DNA of 64,000 nucleotides, taken from assembly GCF_904849725.1 (NCBI RefSeq), contig NC_058519.1, positions 179,541,703 through 179,605,702 on the forward strand. The letters run 5' to 3'. Made by a program: the position numbers and the translations under genes. Of the stretch, positions 34,229 through 47,310 are shown in pieces. The first letter of the stretch is position 1. Each line of letters begins with the position of its first letter. This stretch comes from Hordeum vulgare subsp. vulgare (taxonomy: Eukaryota > Streptophyta > Magnoliopsida > Poales > Poaceae). The notes under the pieces were generated by a model. That model was not told the origin of the DNA and did not search any database. It was given only the letters and a program-made list of their open reading frames with translations.

Positions 34229-37200
34229 TGTCGGGACCCCGATCCTAAGCCAGAGGAATCCAGCATGTAACACATCGCATCCCTTTGCAGTCTCATGCAC
34301 GGTTAACTCCACGGCTGCAGCCTTACCTTAGCCGGGACAATTTGCGTCTTTTGACTCACGTATGCAATAGTGTCGCTAGCATTCCAATGTCAAAGAACCC
34401 GGATCGACAAGTCTAGTCATAAACCAAAGTGGCAGTATCGCACAAGGACAGGCATACATGCCCCAACAAAGGAGGTGTCGGTCACCAGCGAGTGTAGACG
34501 AGTCGTAGCAAGCTACAAGGACTCCATTACATCGCGTGACATTTCCCCAAAGGGGACAGACACAACAGCTAAGAAGGACACATGCCGGTCAACCAATGTG
34601 TCCGGAGCAGTAGCGAACTACCAGGGCTCGTTGGATCACAAAGGGGCATTTCCTTGTAAGGAGTGCTACTAAAGTTCATGACTAGGTAATCGAACCCCAT
34701 ACATATCAAGTACGACACACGTATGCATGGCATACCGATATGTATAGATACATCGATGGCATCACAACATAACCATAAACATACAAGCTTTATTTAAGAG
34801 GCTCAGAAGAGCCACACACATAATATTACACAGTAAGGGTCTCACGACCCATAATATCAGTCATTCAGTTACAAGCCAGCGGAAGAGTTTAAAACTGTCT
34901 GAGTACAGGCAGGTGCAACTAGAAGGCACATGGCCTGACTATACTACAGACCCAACCAAGGGCCAGATCGTAGCTAGGACACCAGCTACTCGTCGTCGTC
35001 GATGTCTACGAAGAACCCTCCATTAGGGTCATTAGCAACCTCTGCAACATTTATTAAGCAAACATGAGTACGGAGGTACTCAGCAAGACTTTAGGATAAC
35101 TATCTACTCATGCAAAGTATCAATAAGGTATTGTGGGGTTTCATGCGGGAAGCCAGCATTTGACTCGTGGCTAGACAACTTGCATTTTAAAATAATTTTG
35201 ACAACTTGATTTCTCGCACACGAGTCCACTAACACCACAACAATACACCATCATGGAATCATTCCGTCTCCATACGGAAATGCCATCCACGACACTCACG
35301 CTTATCTTGACAATTTTATGAGTAGCCATTTAAGTTATCTATGAACAACATATGTCTCCAAGTAGTCCATATCCGCGGACGCGGCTATTCGAGTAGATCA
35401 TAACCCTGCAGGGGTGTACTTCGTCACACACGCTCTCGCCACTTATCGCCGTGTGCACGTCATGCACCTCGGCAACCTTCAAGCGGAAGCCCAGCGAGGG
35501 AGTCGGCCACGACCGTTAACCACACTAGTACCTAGTCCAGGTTTATCGCCTATGAGAGTAACCCGTACGGAAGTCCGGCCGAGGATTCCGCCACGGCCTC
35601 AAACGATGTGTGCAGGGTTCCTAAGCCCACCATCCGGGTGCCACTTGGTACACCGTGCCACTGCCTACCGCATCATAGCCCACCTCTCAGGTCAGCACTA
35701 TGCACGGCCTCCAGCATGACTATAAACACCAGAAACTACTTGCAACTCCTGGACCGAGTACTAAGCGATTAATAAGTCGAGAGGGTCAATTAAGTATCCC
35801 AACGTGTGGTAGTATCTAGTCTTGGATTACATACACGGAACTCGGTTCCTAAGGACGGTTCCAATGAAACAACCCGCCATGTACTCCTACACAACCTTTC
35901 ACCGGTACCTTTACCAAATCAGGTTCAACACACAACCTTTGCTTACCTAACACATTCTCACAATTCTGTTCATCTCCCAGATGACAGACCATACACAACT
36001 CTAAGCATAGCATGCATAGCAGGATAAGGCACATCATGGCTCAAGCAACTACCAGGTATGCTAGGTTGCAAGGTTCGGCTATTTACTGTGACAAGGTTAG
36101 GTCATGCAAAGGAAGTGGGTTCAACTAACGTGGCAAAAGTAGTTGAAGCATTTCATCCGAATGCAATAAGTTAGTGCAGGAGCAAGAACATGGGATTTAT
36201 CGGGATGATCAAAATGGTTGCTTGCCTTGTTGCTCAAAGGAGTGACAATATCCGTCAGACGGATATTCGGTGGAATCCGGGGGAGCGGAGCCTACCGAAA
36301 GGAATGACAACAATCAATAACAAACATATGCAATCAAGATGATGCATGAGCATGGCATGAGGATGCAAGGTGATATACTATTATAACTAACATGTATTAG
36401 GTTTGAAGTTGATTTGAATAATATTCAAATATCACTTCAAACGAGGTATTCTCGGATACCATTTTAATTGATTCGACCTGATGCTCAGATCAACTTGATG
36501 TTAACATGCATGGGATGACATGTTAAGTTGCTGGTTTGTAATTAGAACAGTTTTTGATCATGTCATTCATAATGAAATTTAAATATTTTCCAAATTCCAT
36601 TTATAAAGTATTTATAAGAATTGACTTATCCATTAAACTACATGTTTGGGTTCTGTAACATTTTCAAACATGTTTGAAAACGGCATATTCAGATTCCTTG
36701 AATTTTTCTGATACTTTTTCATATATAAATTATTTCCATTGGAGTTACAGATTAATTTCTATGAATTTTTGAAGTTTTAAACATTTCTGGAATTATTTTT
36801 ATACTGGAAAATCCTTTTACTGGATCAGCATGACATCAGCAGGTCCAACTAGCCGTTCAAAGTCAAACCTGACCAGTGGGACCCACTGGTCAGTGTCTCT
36901 GGTCAGTTTTAAATTCAAATTAAACTTATTTAGCTGATTAATCTTACTGGACCCACATGTCAGTGTCTTATTAACTTATTTGATTTTATTTTTATTATTC
37001 CTAAACTCCCACAGGCTGGCCCCACACGTCAGTGGCTCAGGCCAGCTGAGATCCACCGGCGGCGAGGTCGTCCTATCCGACGGGGAGCCTCCGGCGAGCA
37101 CCAGTACGTCGGAGGGGCTCGGAAACGGCGCACAGGGGGCCAAACTCGGCGCGGAGAGCACCAAAGGAACGACACTTCTCCCGCGGGTTCATTTTTTCAC

Positions 37201-38425
37201 TTGGCTGGGGCTGATCTGGCCGGAGATGACGCCGGCGACGAGCTTGGCGGCGGCCAAGGTTCGGGCGTCATCGAGGTCATCGAAACAGAGGGAGCTACGC
37301 ACGGAACTCAGCTCCTACGGCACCTACGCGACGGCCTGAAGCTACTGGTGGCCTCAGAAGGACGAGCTGATCACCGGAGGGCTACCGGCGACGAGCTCCC
37401 GCGGCAGATCTCGTCGGGCTCCGATGGAACTAGGCCTAGAGGAGGGGATCGACGGGGAGATCTTAGGGGAAAGATGCGCAAGCTCACGAGGAGTGCAGTG
37501 GTGGCGCTAGCTTGCTCGGGGACGGCCTGGAGAGGAAGAACGCCGGCGACGAACTTCGGTGACCCGAGGAAGAAGACGAGTGCGTCTCGTCGTTTCATTG
37601 CGTCTCGGCGTCGGGCTCGTGGCTAGAAAGCTTCAGGGAGTTGCGGCGGACCTATTGCGCGGCTTAGGAGGGAGAGAGGTAGGCTAGAATGACGGTGAGC
37701 TCGAGCTCTGCTCGGGCTCCAATGGCGGCAGAAAGAAACGAGGCAGAGGGGGAGAATGGGCACGGGGATGGATAGCTACGAGCTCGGGGAGGTTATCCCC
37801 GTGCTTGCCAGCGCAAAGCGGCGGCCAGGCAGCCAGGGAGCTGTGTGGAGGCGCGCGGCGACGCGGCGGCCACCTCCTGCTCCTACTGGCGAGGAGGAAG
37901 ACGACAGGAGGAGCTGGGTTGGGCCAGGTAAGCGTCAGGTAAGAGTTTTCCCATTTTTTTTCTGATTTGTTTGTGTTTTGCTATTTCATTAACTTGCTAT
38001 TTATTTCACCTCCCAAATAGTTTGTAAAAACTATTTTAAACACACCAGAATATTTGTTGGAATATTTCCAACCATTCCCAAAGTTTTCTATATTTTTGTA
38101 TGTTTAAAGTTTCTGATTTCAAATTTAAAACTTGAAACCAGTAGCTTCTTGCATTTATTTAAAAATGCTTAAAGTGTCAAGAAAAGGTTTTCTTCATTGC
38201 TTATATACTTTCATAATTTATCAGAAAGATTGAACTTTTCTTGAGGCCATTTTGGGTTCATTGATTTTTTTTAACTAGTTTGAATTTTCCCTTATTTTGA
38301 GAAGTGGCTAGGGTTTTAGAATTTTCCTTCACCACTTGCTTTGTTCTTGTTGAAAATTTCTTAGATGCAATGCAAAGAAAACATGAGCACAAAACTAACT
38401 TGCTTAAGGTATCAGGGATGTGACA
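34229..38425 (-). mobile_element. 5' LTR of T
   Basis: 4197 bp, matching 15471-19656. On the minus strand it runs from TGTCACATCCCTGATACC (38425) to GGGGTCCCGACA (34229). It has the same GC-rich part (37020-37920) as the partner. Confidence 0.9.
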
Positions 38426-41400
38426 CCTTGTATGTTTTTGAATCATTTTTTGAAATAATCTAGCAAAGTGTTTTATAATAAGTGAGCACATTAAATTCCT
38501 TTCATTTCTGATCCAACTTGATATATGTACTACAGCCCCTAGTTATAACTCTTCAAAAATTCTAGAAACATTTGGAGTTATCAAGGAGTTTATATAAATC
38601 AATTCTATGAAAAAACACTTTGTGCTTTCAAATTTTTTAGCACCACTTCCTATTTTCTATTCTGGACCAGATTTGCAGTTTGCACTTCAACCATATTATT
38701 TTCTGACCCAAAGCTATTGAAAATTTTACTGCTTGTAGAGAACCCTGCAAAACATTAAGTCCAAGAGATCAACCCCGTTTGGAATGATTAAGCCCATGTT
38801 TGAACCTCCCTAAGATACTGGCCAGGACTATTTTTCTCAAATTATTGCACTAACAAGTTTATACTTTGTGAAAGCTAACCTTGCCATCATTGTTAGTGTC
38901 CAGAGAGACCTTGGACTGGACAGTTTGGTAGCCACCTGAGCCACTTAGATACCATTGGCATTCTGTCAAATACCCTGAGTGCATGGATAGTACTGACCTT
39001 GTGCAAACCTTGCATTATAGATTTATCCCATTGCTCAAACCAGCATGTCTAGCTATGCGCTGGTAACTAGCATAGCCACCCTGTTAACTTTCACCTCAAC
39101 CCAAGCCCTCTAGGACCCTTGGGCATTCTGCCAAACACATGGTGGGCATGCCAAGAGTACGCTCAGAGCGCGCATTTTGCACATGTTGTGCAGTGGATAC
39201 CGCGCCCACCGGCCCTGTTCCTAGCATCACCCGTGTAGTGGCAGCCTGTAGCTCCTCGTTTCTGATACTACTAGCGCTTGCTGCACCTCCTGCAGCCGTG
39301 CTGGCCCTCGATTGTAGCAACGGTTGCCCCAGCGAGTACATCACCGCCCGAGCCGCCCCTGCTCGCCGGCTCTCCCCCTGTGACCGAAGTTTTCGCGTCA
39401 GCTAGCCAAGACCACCAGGTGGACCCAGTTTGACTCACCCCAGCGTCGCCACGTGTCCCTGCAACTCCATAGGCGGTCGGCCGGTGATATTATCGCCACC
39501 TCTTTGGACCGACCTCGAGGCCCTATAAGTAGGCACCATCGAGCCCTATTAGCAATCACAGCCATCCCTTGCAGCCATAGCCACCTTCATGTTGCCCCAA
39601 TTACGCTTGAGGCCTTCTCCTTACCCACCGCCGACAGCTTCAGCCTCCGTCGCCCTCGACTAAATTCGAGCGGACCAAAGCCCCTCCCTACCTCTCTTCT
39701 TCTCTGTTAGTACCCCCATGGCCAAGTGAACCCATTTTCCCCTCCAATTTTGCCAGCGAGCCGCAGTGAGCAAAGCTCCCTCCCTGACCGAAGCTCAGTC
39801 CACCATTGCCAAGGCCCTGCGCAATCTGAAGCTCTCTGGCCATGGATTTCCCCTCCATGCGATGCGGGTAGTTACCTTTAGCATGTAGATAGCCGAAGTG
39901 TGCCATTTTGTGCCTTGTGCCGCCGAGAGCAGCCGTCGAAATCCACCGCTATCTCTGCCAAGGCATGCGGGAGGTGAGGGATGAACCCGACAGGTGGGAC
40001 CCCCTATCGGTGCGTGAGCCTCCTCACTCGGTCGCGTCTCGGAGCCGGCGCGTCTCCCGAACGAGGAGGCGCATTCGCTGTGGTACGCTTTCAAACTTAA
40101 GAGGCACCCCTCGCCCAAACCGTTTTCTTTTCTGATTTGTTTTCAAACAAGTTTTTGACAAACTTTGACTGGACCTAGTTTCAAAAATAATAGTCCCAAT
40201 GAGCTGATTCTTTTTCTCACCTCTTTAAAATTTCATCTACTTTATTTTAGTATTTATTTGAAAATTTTCAAAAGCAATTTTCTGTAATGTTTTTAAATTA
40301 TGTGTTAATTATTATATTTTCAAACTAGGCTTTGGGGAAAGGAACTAGAACTTCATAAGATTTGGAGTGCAACGTACATCTCTACACTTGGAAGGCAAGC
40401 ATTCTAAACCTACATAAATCTTAGTTGTGTGTGGGTTGCTTGAAGAGAATAAAATTACGGTTATGTTAAACAAGTGATGTTATTTCATGTGACAATCATG
40501 CTCATGGCTTCATGATTTGAATGTACAATTGTTGCATGATTGAGATGCATGGGACAGCAGTCACATCTTCCTACCACACATGTCTACCGGATAGGATCCG
40601 GTAACAGTCGATGTCTTGTGGAACCACGACCTTGGGGCTGATATCTCGTGGGACGAGAGTGGTTAGCGAGGCATGTTGGGGTACGATAGATAGAGACTCT
40701 GTCTACGGTATTAAAACATTTTGATTGTGCTAATCATGTAGGGAATAATTTAAACCTCCTGAGTCGACCGTAGATCGAGTCTTGTTAGTATGTCACCTTA
40801 ACCCTTCGTGCTGCCACAGGTCTTCCTGAAAAGGAATATGGTTTAGTAGGTCGTAAGCCTATTACCAGGTACACACCAAGTAGAGAGGCCGGGATGTAGG
40901 TATCAGGGGCACTGCACTAAATCCAGTCATCCGGTCAGGGGGCATGGGTGTTTCTGGTCTGGGACTGAGAGGGAACAGCTCTTCCCTTGTAGCCTGGTAT
41001 AATTTTGATCCCATGCTAGTCGAGGTTGGAGCCTCCCCGTCTTATGGTTCTTCAATGGCAGTGTAGCCCGAGTGATATCGGTCTTCGTAGGAGAAAAATG
41101 GGTTTGTAATGGTTCTGAGTGTTTACTTCTAAAATATCATACGCGGGATTAGTCCGAGTGAATATTGAAACCCGTTGGTAGTGGGTAAAGAGTACACCCT
41201 CTCCAGAGTCGAAATTATTCGAGTAGCCGTCTCCACGGTCTAGGGCGACTGGTTGACTAGTCAAGTGTCAGTCTGAGTATAGATCTTCGAAGGTAGTTAA
41301 AACAATTGTGAGACTAATCAGGAATTATGGTGGGTGATAGTAAACATTTTTTATTTGGACTAACCCCTATGGTTATGATTGTTGAATATCCCTGGGACGG

Positions 41401-42229
41401 TGCTACCTCCTGGATATTCATTATTTATTATCATTTCATATAGGTCCTTTATGTGGTGTCGCTGAGATGCCCGACTGCAGCATGTTTATTATTTCACATA
41501 AGCCCTTTATGAGGTATCGCTGAGACACCCGATGGTGGCATGCTTTCTATTATTTTATTCAAGCCATGTATGTGGTGTCTCTTAGACGCCCGACTATGGC
41601 ATGCTTGCTATTATTTTAATCAAGCCATGTATGTGGTATCGCTGAGACGCGCGACGGAGGCACATTTTATATCACATTTGTTAATCTTACTCTTATTGAT
41701 TGTTTATTACTTTCTCACTATAATTATATTTTCATTACTGACATTTGAGAAGTACATCATGATTGACAAAGTATTGTGGTATTATTACGAGTGTATATTA
41801 GCCATGCCAATTTATGTTTGTTTCATGATGTTTGCGAGTATATTCAAAGTACTCACTGGCTTGTCCCTGGCTATTGTCTTTGCCATATTGCGTGCTTAGA
41901 AAGGAGGAACCTGACGATAACTCCAGAACCTAGGCATCAAAGACAGCATCTGTGTGCATTAGAAATTATCCAGGTCAGCTGTTCCTGTGGGAGATGGAGT
42001 CCCATAGATGCTCGAGATCCTAAACCGCTTCCGCCATGAACTACTAGAAACCTTTTTGATGTACTCTATGGACCACCTCGGTCTTGTACTTCAGATTTGA
42101 AATTTTGCTTGGACAAATGTATCAAGGATTCATGCACTATCAAACAGGATTCCTGGGGTTGGCATGCACAAGGGCCATTTTGAAGGGTAATTAAAATCCA
42201 TGAAAATCATGTTGTGACAGCTCTCCTCT
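38426..42229 (+). mobile_element. 3' LTR of E, distal segment
   Basis: It resumes after T (38426-38430 is the target duplication CCTTG) with TATGTTTTTGAATC, matching 8058 onward in the 5' LTR. It ends GTTGTGACA at 42229. It keeps a stretch near 41030 that is missing from the 5' LTR near 10660. Confidence 0.85.
41436..41668 (+). repeat. Minisatellite in E 3' LTR, four units
   Basis: The counterpart of 11044-11274, with the same number and order of units but independent point changes (for example AGATGCCC and AGACACCC variants). Confidence 0.75.
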
Positions 42230-42475
42230 AGTGTATCTTTGCTCCAATGTTGCTCATACATTCCAAAAAAGACATTAAAAAATTCGGGCAATTTTGAGAA
42301 CTTCCATTTTGGGTACAAAAAATAACACCATGGTAATTCTGCTGAAAATTGGGTCAATTCGGGTTAGTTCTGAATAAATCATATAAAGTGCAGCAACACC
42401 ATATAAAAGTAATGTAAATATAGGAAAATATGGCATGAATACTTCATAAATTATCGATACCTTGGAGATGTATCA
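42230..42475 (-). mobile_element. 3' LTR of S, proximal segment
   Basis: On the minus strand it starts TGATACATCTCCAAGG at 42475 and runs to the E insertion point. The rest is at 7713-7148. Confidence 0.7.
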
Positions 42476-43449
42476 GCATCCCTAAGCTTAATTCCTACTT
42501 GTCCTCGAGTGGATAAATGATAAATAAAATAATTTATGAAGTGTGAATGCTAGCATAGTATATAAGTTTGATCAATGATAATTCCAATTACTTTTCTAGC
42601 ATCGTAAACATCAACTTTTCTCATGAAACTCAATATGATAGAGTAGCAATCAATTCATATGTCATGGTTCAAACAATGCATTCCCTTGAAACTTAACAAC
42701 ATATGTTCTTAGTCGTCAAACAATTTCAAAGTTCATCAAGTCTAAGTAAGAGCTCCACATACTCAATTATCATATAGTGTTCTATGATTGCTAATACATA
42801 AATCATATTTTAGAACAAACAACATACATCGAACACAGAGAAAGATAGGGGGTTAATCTTTTGCCTCCCAACATACTTGTCATGAAGATAATTGTCAACA
42901 ATTATGAATCAAGATTAAATATATTTGATTGGATATATTTTTTTGGATCTTTTGCCACCACATGGTTGACTCAACATGAAAAGTAAATAACATGAAAGTA
43001 AATAGATTGTCCCTTCGTAGAGGGAAGAAGGGATTTACAAAGGTGCTAGAGTTTATTGTTTAAAATAGAGATGAATATATTTTGGGTGGTGTGCCTTCCG
43101 TGTCTATGTTACAACAAGGATTTCAATATCTTCCATGCTAATCAAATTATTTGCGGTTACCAAACGTAATTGAAATTTTAATCCCCTCAACCATTCAATC
43201 ACATTCCATGGCTAGTCGTATCCACGGGTGCCCTCCAAACAATCATCTTTCTAGGGGGAGTTCTTGTTTATTTATTTTTGTATTATGCAGGATTAGGAGT
43301 CCTTTTTACTAGCCTCTCTCATGTAATGATAAATGAATAAACACTGATCATGAAAATAGCCCACTTAGCATGGAAGATATTGACTGCCCCGATCGCTCCA
43401 TGAGAGGTTCGGGCACACAAAACGGATGTTTATTTGAAGGATTTAGGCG
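42476..43449 (-). mobile_element. Interior tail of S with polypurine tract
   Basis: The minus strand ends AAGCTTAGGGATGC directly before the LTR. The block is homologous to 48441-49290 (shared ATGGCTAGTCGTATCCA and GCCTC-ATGAGAGGT phrases), but diverged. No coding sequence is seen. It stops at 43449, where the LTR of B begins. Confidence 0.65.
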
Positions 43450-43913
43450 TGTTATGTCGCTTGAACTACGTCAGTATTTCCCCAAAGAGGAGGGGACGAT
43501 GAAGCACAACTACGGTAGGTATTTCCCTCAATGATGAGACCAAAGTTATCAAACTAGTAGGAGAACCACCCAACACTATGTAAATGGTACCTGCACACAA
43601 ATAACAAATACTTGCAAACCGACATATAAGAGGGGTTGTTAATCCCTCTCGGGTAAACACATAGATAGATTTGTGGTAGATTGGATAAATAGATCTCGAT
43701 AAATTGAGAAATAAAACAAGTAATAAAAAAGTGCACCTAGGTATTTTTGTGTTTTTGATAATATAGATCTGAAAATAAAAGATGCAAATAAAGGAAAAAG
43801 CAAATATCAATATAGTTCTGAATGTATAAGATAGGAAAATAGACCCGGGGGTCGTAGATTTCACTAGTGGTTCTCTTGAGAAATATCAAACGGTGGGTAA
43901 ACAAATTACTGTT
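43450..43913 (-). mobile_element. LTR of WHAM-like element B, end segment
   Basis: Minus strand, homologous to the last 460 bp of LTR A (GACCCGGGGGTC, the GGATTAACAACCCC block, AAATACC block). It ends at about 43450 with an imprecise terminus (TGTTATGTCGC on the plus strand). It is interrupted at 43913 by a solo LTR. Confidence 0.65.
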
Positions 43914-44566
43914 TGTAACATCCCAAAATTATAAATTTGGAATGTTATAACAAATAAATAATTAGGATTTATTGATTGGTTGAAATTGAGTGGAATTTGA
44001 AACTTTTTAAAAAAATTAATGAGAGGGAATAAAATGACTTTCCCAAAATTTTCTATTTTGAATCCCTTTTCAATTTTGAGTTTCTATATTTTCAAAAACC
44101 CTTTGATAAAAAAATCAAATGAGAGGAGTAAAATGACACTCCAAAATCAGAGACAATGTCTTGATTCAAATTTTAAGTATTTGCAATTTATTTGAAATTC
44201 AAATTTCTTTTTGTTTTAAAGTTATTGCAAAAAATATTTTTTTTAAAAAGTATTTTATTTGGTCTTGAAAATATGTTCATGTTATAGGACATTTTATTCT
44301 GAAAATTTTGATATATAATATGCCTATATAAAATATCCTCTTAATTTTGTTTATATTTGTTTTCGCTGTTTATTTTCAAAAAATAAAAAAGGCATTGTTC
44401 ACTCGGTACTGTTCATCCGAAGAGAAAAAAACAGCTCGCCGGATATTAGGCTGATGCGGCTGGCCGAATCCTTGGCCCATGCGGCTCCTCTCTCTCTTTT
44501 CTTCTCTTTTTCGTCTATGTTTAGTCCCACATTGCCTATCTAATGACTTTTAGACCTTCTTTTCAC

Positions 44567-44575
44567 CTATAAATA
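44567..44575 (+). promoter_or_regulatory. TATA box of the solo LTR
   Basis: CTATAAATA after a pyrimidine-rich stretch in the middle of the LTR; typical core promoter position. Confidence 0.5.
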
Positions 44576-45158
44576 TAGATCCATAGGAGCATCCAAAAAT
44601 CATCTACTTCGGGTTATATCAATATTTTGGTTTGACTAGGTTTATTGAATAAACATATTTTCTTCTCTCCGACAGGATTTCTAGAAGTGGCCTCATCTTT
44701 GGAATTTATTCTTACTCTCCATTCTAAAGGTATTTCTCTTCGTATTTTTTATACCCCCAAAATTTATTATTTCTAGACTAGTATTCCTACACTAGTATAT
44801 GGTAGAGTAATTAGATTTATCAATTAGTCTATGTATTTACACATTAGTCCTAGAACTCTTTTAGACATAGCACTTTTCTTCCATAAAACAGCTTGGCCCT
44901 GATTTTTCAAATAGCCATAAATTTTTACTCGTTTATCCGATTTAGATGAAACCAACACGTGGAGTTTCGTATTGATCCCGCCTATCCGATGAACTTATCA
45001 TATCAACTTTTTGAAATTTTAAAATTTCAAAATTTGTTCAGATTCATATTCAAAGTTCTTTTGATCATATCTTTTTATCCGTAGCTCCGTTTTAGATGAA
45101 TCCAATTGCGTCGGATTCGTATCAAATTAATCTTCCCGATTGTCTCATTAGTTTTAAC

Positions 45159-45297
45159 CAATGTTTTAAATAGAGGGCTACGGCAAATAGCGGCGAGCCC
45201 CTAAATCAGCTATAGCGGGCTATAGCAGCATATTTGTACATGATACCATTTAGCGGCACCCTGCTGAAAAGGCTATAGCGGGCTATTTAAAACTATG
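45159..45297. mobile_element. Small hAT-type MITE
   Basis: 139 bp with near-perfect 15-bp terminal inverted repeats (CAATGTTTTAAATAG and the complement of CTATTTAAAACTATG). It is flanked by GTTTTAAC (45151-45158) and GTCTTAAC (45298-45305), an 8-bp duplication with one mismatch, as made by hAT transposases. The interior has GGCTATAGCGGGC repeats in both orientations, so the element can fold back. It has no coding capacity. Confidence 0.75.
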
Positions 45298-47310
45298 GTC
45301 TTAACTTTTCAACTTATAATTTTGAGAAAATCAGATTTATCTATTAGTGCCCAAAAGTGTTCACATTGTTCTAAGCTGATTCAATGTTATATTGAAGTAT
45401 TTGTGTCTTTTGATCCGTTATTTCAAATCTAGTAATTCTTCTTTCTACATGTTCATATTGATCTGCTATATCCAGTAGCATCATTAGTTTCGACCTTTGA
45501 ACCTTACAAATTTGAGCGATTCAAATTTGTATTCGAACATTCATTTGACCCTAAACACTCATGTCATATATTTTTGTACTTAACTATCGTACTACAGTTC
45601 AACTTCTTTTGACCTTGTGAATGCAAATTCAATTCATACTTCAATTCGCTATAACTTGTATTGTAGTGCTCTATTTCAAGAAATTATTTTTACAAATAAA
45701 TTCTTATGTCTTATACTATTTGTCAAACAACATTCATGTTGTTCTCCAAATATTTTTGATCATCTCCCATAGTGTATGCAAGTAGAGCTTATATAGAGAT
45801 AGTAGATCATCCTTTGACTCTTTTGAGTTGACCCCTTTCACCTTTCCTTTTACAACACCATAAGGCCCTATCTTTTCTTATTAAATCTTGGTATGTTGTT
45901 ATTTTGCACCAAGACATGTTTTGTTCTTATGTTCTTTTGGTTCTTCCTTTTGGCAATGAATGTTTATTGAATTCTATTCGTTTACGATAGATTGCTCGGA
46001 GTGTGTTGAGTACAATTATCAGGATTATGAGAGCGACTATCTTCATCAAGTAATACCAGGCAAGTTCACATTGATCATATTTTTACCTATGGTTTTATTG
46101 CATTAGTTTCAACCTTCTTCACCCATTGCATGCAAGTAGGTACTTGGAAACTTTGGTTATTGAGTAGTATGTTATGATAGGCACCCCTAAACCCTTGTTA
46201 CTTTGGTCGGGACGTCATTTCGCTATGCTCCTAGTAGACGGGGTTTGATTGAGTGTTTACCATGAGTGTTGTGAGAAACTTAATAATCAAGACCTGAAGA
46301 CTCCAAGACTTGCAAGACCTCAGAATGAAATATACCTCTGGGTGAAGGACGGTTCAGATGGGCTCCCTGGGAAAACCAGTGGAGGACCTGGGATGCATGG
46401 AGAAGCGCCATGACATCTTGCGAAAAGCTTCACCCAGGCTCAAAGAGATGGATGGATATTTCAAGACCCAAGGCTTACCTGTACAGCCACAAGTCATTAT
46501 GGGCTTTGGCTTGGTTGGAAATGTGGTGACTCTGGACGGGCGGTGCTACAAGATGTAGAAGAACGGTAGGATTGGATGGGCACCGACACAGGCTCAGAGG
46601 AACCCGTTGAAAGACCATGTTTTGATCATCCGGTTCTCAAACACCCTGAAGTGCGAGGACTTCAATGGAGGCGATCAAATCTTGTGGGGAATGTGTGGAA
46701 AAGTCTACAGAGTACTCAAACCTAATCGATTAGACGTGTCCACGGTCATGGACAACTTGAGCCAAAGGAACTGAAACTATCAGGAATTCTCAACACCATT
46801 TATTATTGATGTGGGTAATATTTATAACTTGGGTATGAGAAATAGTTGGTGGAACCTTCTCATTAACAACCAACCATGTAGTAATATTTTTGCTTTTAGC
46901 CCTTTCTTGTTGTAGGAGAAAACTTTGTTTTCCGCTAAAAACTTATAGCCCCACCTGCCATATATGCATATAGTATAGATGATATTTTCACCTCTCTCTT
47001 TTGTGACTTGCCGGCATATTCAATATGCTGACCTACAGGGCTGCAACGTCTTATGTTGCAGATACTTTCTTCGACGAGTAAGAGTACGATTCAGGGTTAC
47101 GGTCTGCACTCAACCTGCCATTGGTGTTTATTGGGACTCCACTCCCTTTCACTGTTTCCGCTGAGATTTTGAGGTATATATCAGTTTTACGTTATTTTAC
47201 ATGTGATTGCACTTTGATATATACATTGATGTACTGTATGTGCCAGCATACTGATCCAGGGATGGCACAGATACATAGCGGCTTGACTCTTTTCGAGCTG
47301 GGTCGCTACA

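Larger units (their letters stand above)
15471..38425 (-). mobile_element. Gypsy chromovirus T (Tekay-like)
   Basis: A minus-strand element inserted in the E 3' LTR. 5' LTR 38425-34229, interior 34228-19657, 3' LTR 19656-15471. The flanks CCTAG (15466-15470) and CCTTG (38426-38430) are a 5-bp target duplication with one mismatch. Without the nested Angela element it is about 14.4 kb. It has an iMet primer site, an orf0-like frame, and gag, protease, RT, RNase H, integrase and a chromodomain-like end, in gypsy order. The LTRs are about 4.2 kb and differ by about 2 percent in stretches compared by eye. Confidence 0.85.
7714..42229 (+). mobile_element. Non-autonomous gypsy element E (large retrotransposon derivative)
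   Basis: A complete element with TSD GCTCT on both sides (7709-7713, 42230-42234). 5' LTR 7714-11830, interior 11831-15137, 3' LTR 15138-15470 plus 38431-42229. The 3' LTR is interrupted by element T. Without T the element is about 11.6 kb. The interior is about 3.3 kb and has a tRNA-iMet primer site and a polypurine tract. It holds two tandem orf0-like frames and an antisense frame, but no gag, protease, RT, RNase H or integrase. It therefore needs another element's enzymes. Its LTRs differ by roughly 5 to 10 percent where compared by eye, older than T. Confidence 0.85.
43914..47310 (+). mobile_element. Solo LTR of a C-family gypsy element
   Basis: It starts TGTAACATCCCAAAATT and ends GGGTCGCTACA, the same ends as the LTRs of C (51789-55204, 58395-61998). 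It is flanked by CTGTT (43909-43913) and CTGTG (47311-47315), a 5-bp duplication with one mismatch, and there is no interior. This is the product of LTR-LTR recombination. A CTATAAATA box lies at 44567-44575. It is diverged from the C LTRs. Confidence 0.85.

Noticed and set aside
43554..43864. A 132-codon minus-strand frame with hydrophobic runs
   Set aside because: It lies within the WHAM-like LTR of B; the homologous part of LTR A is read differently and has no protein match I recognise.
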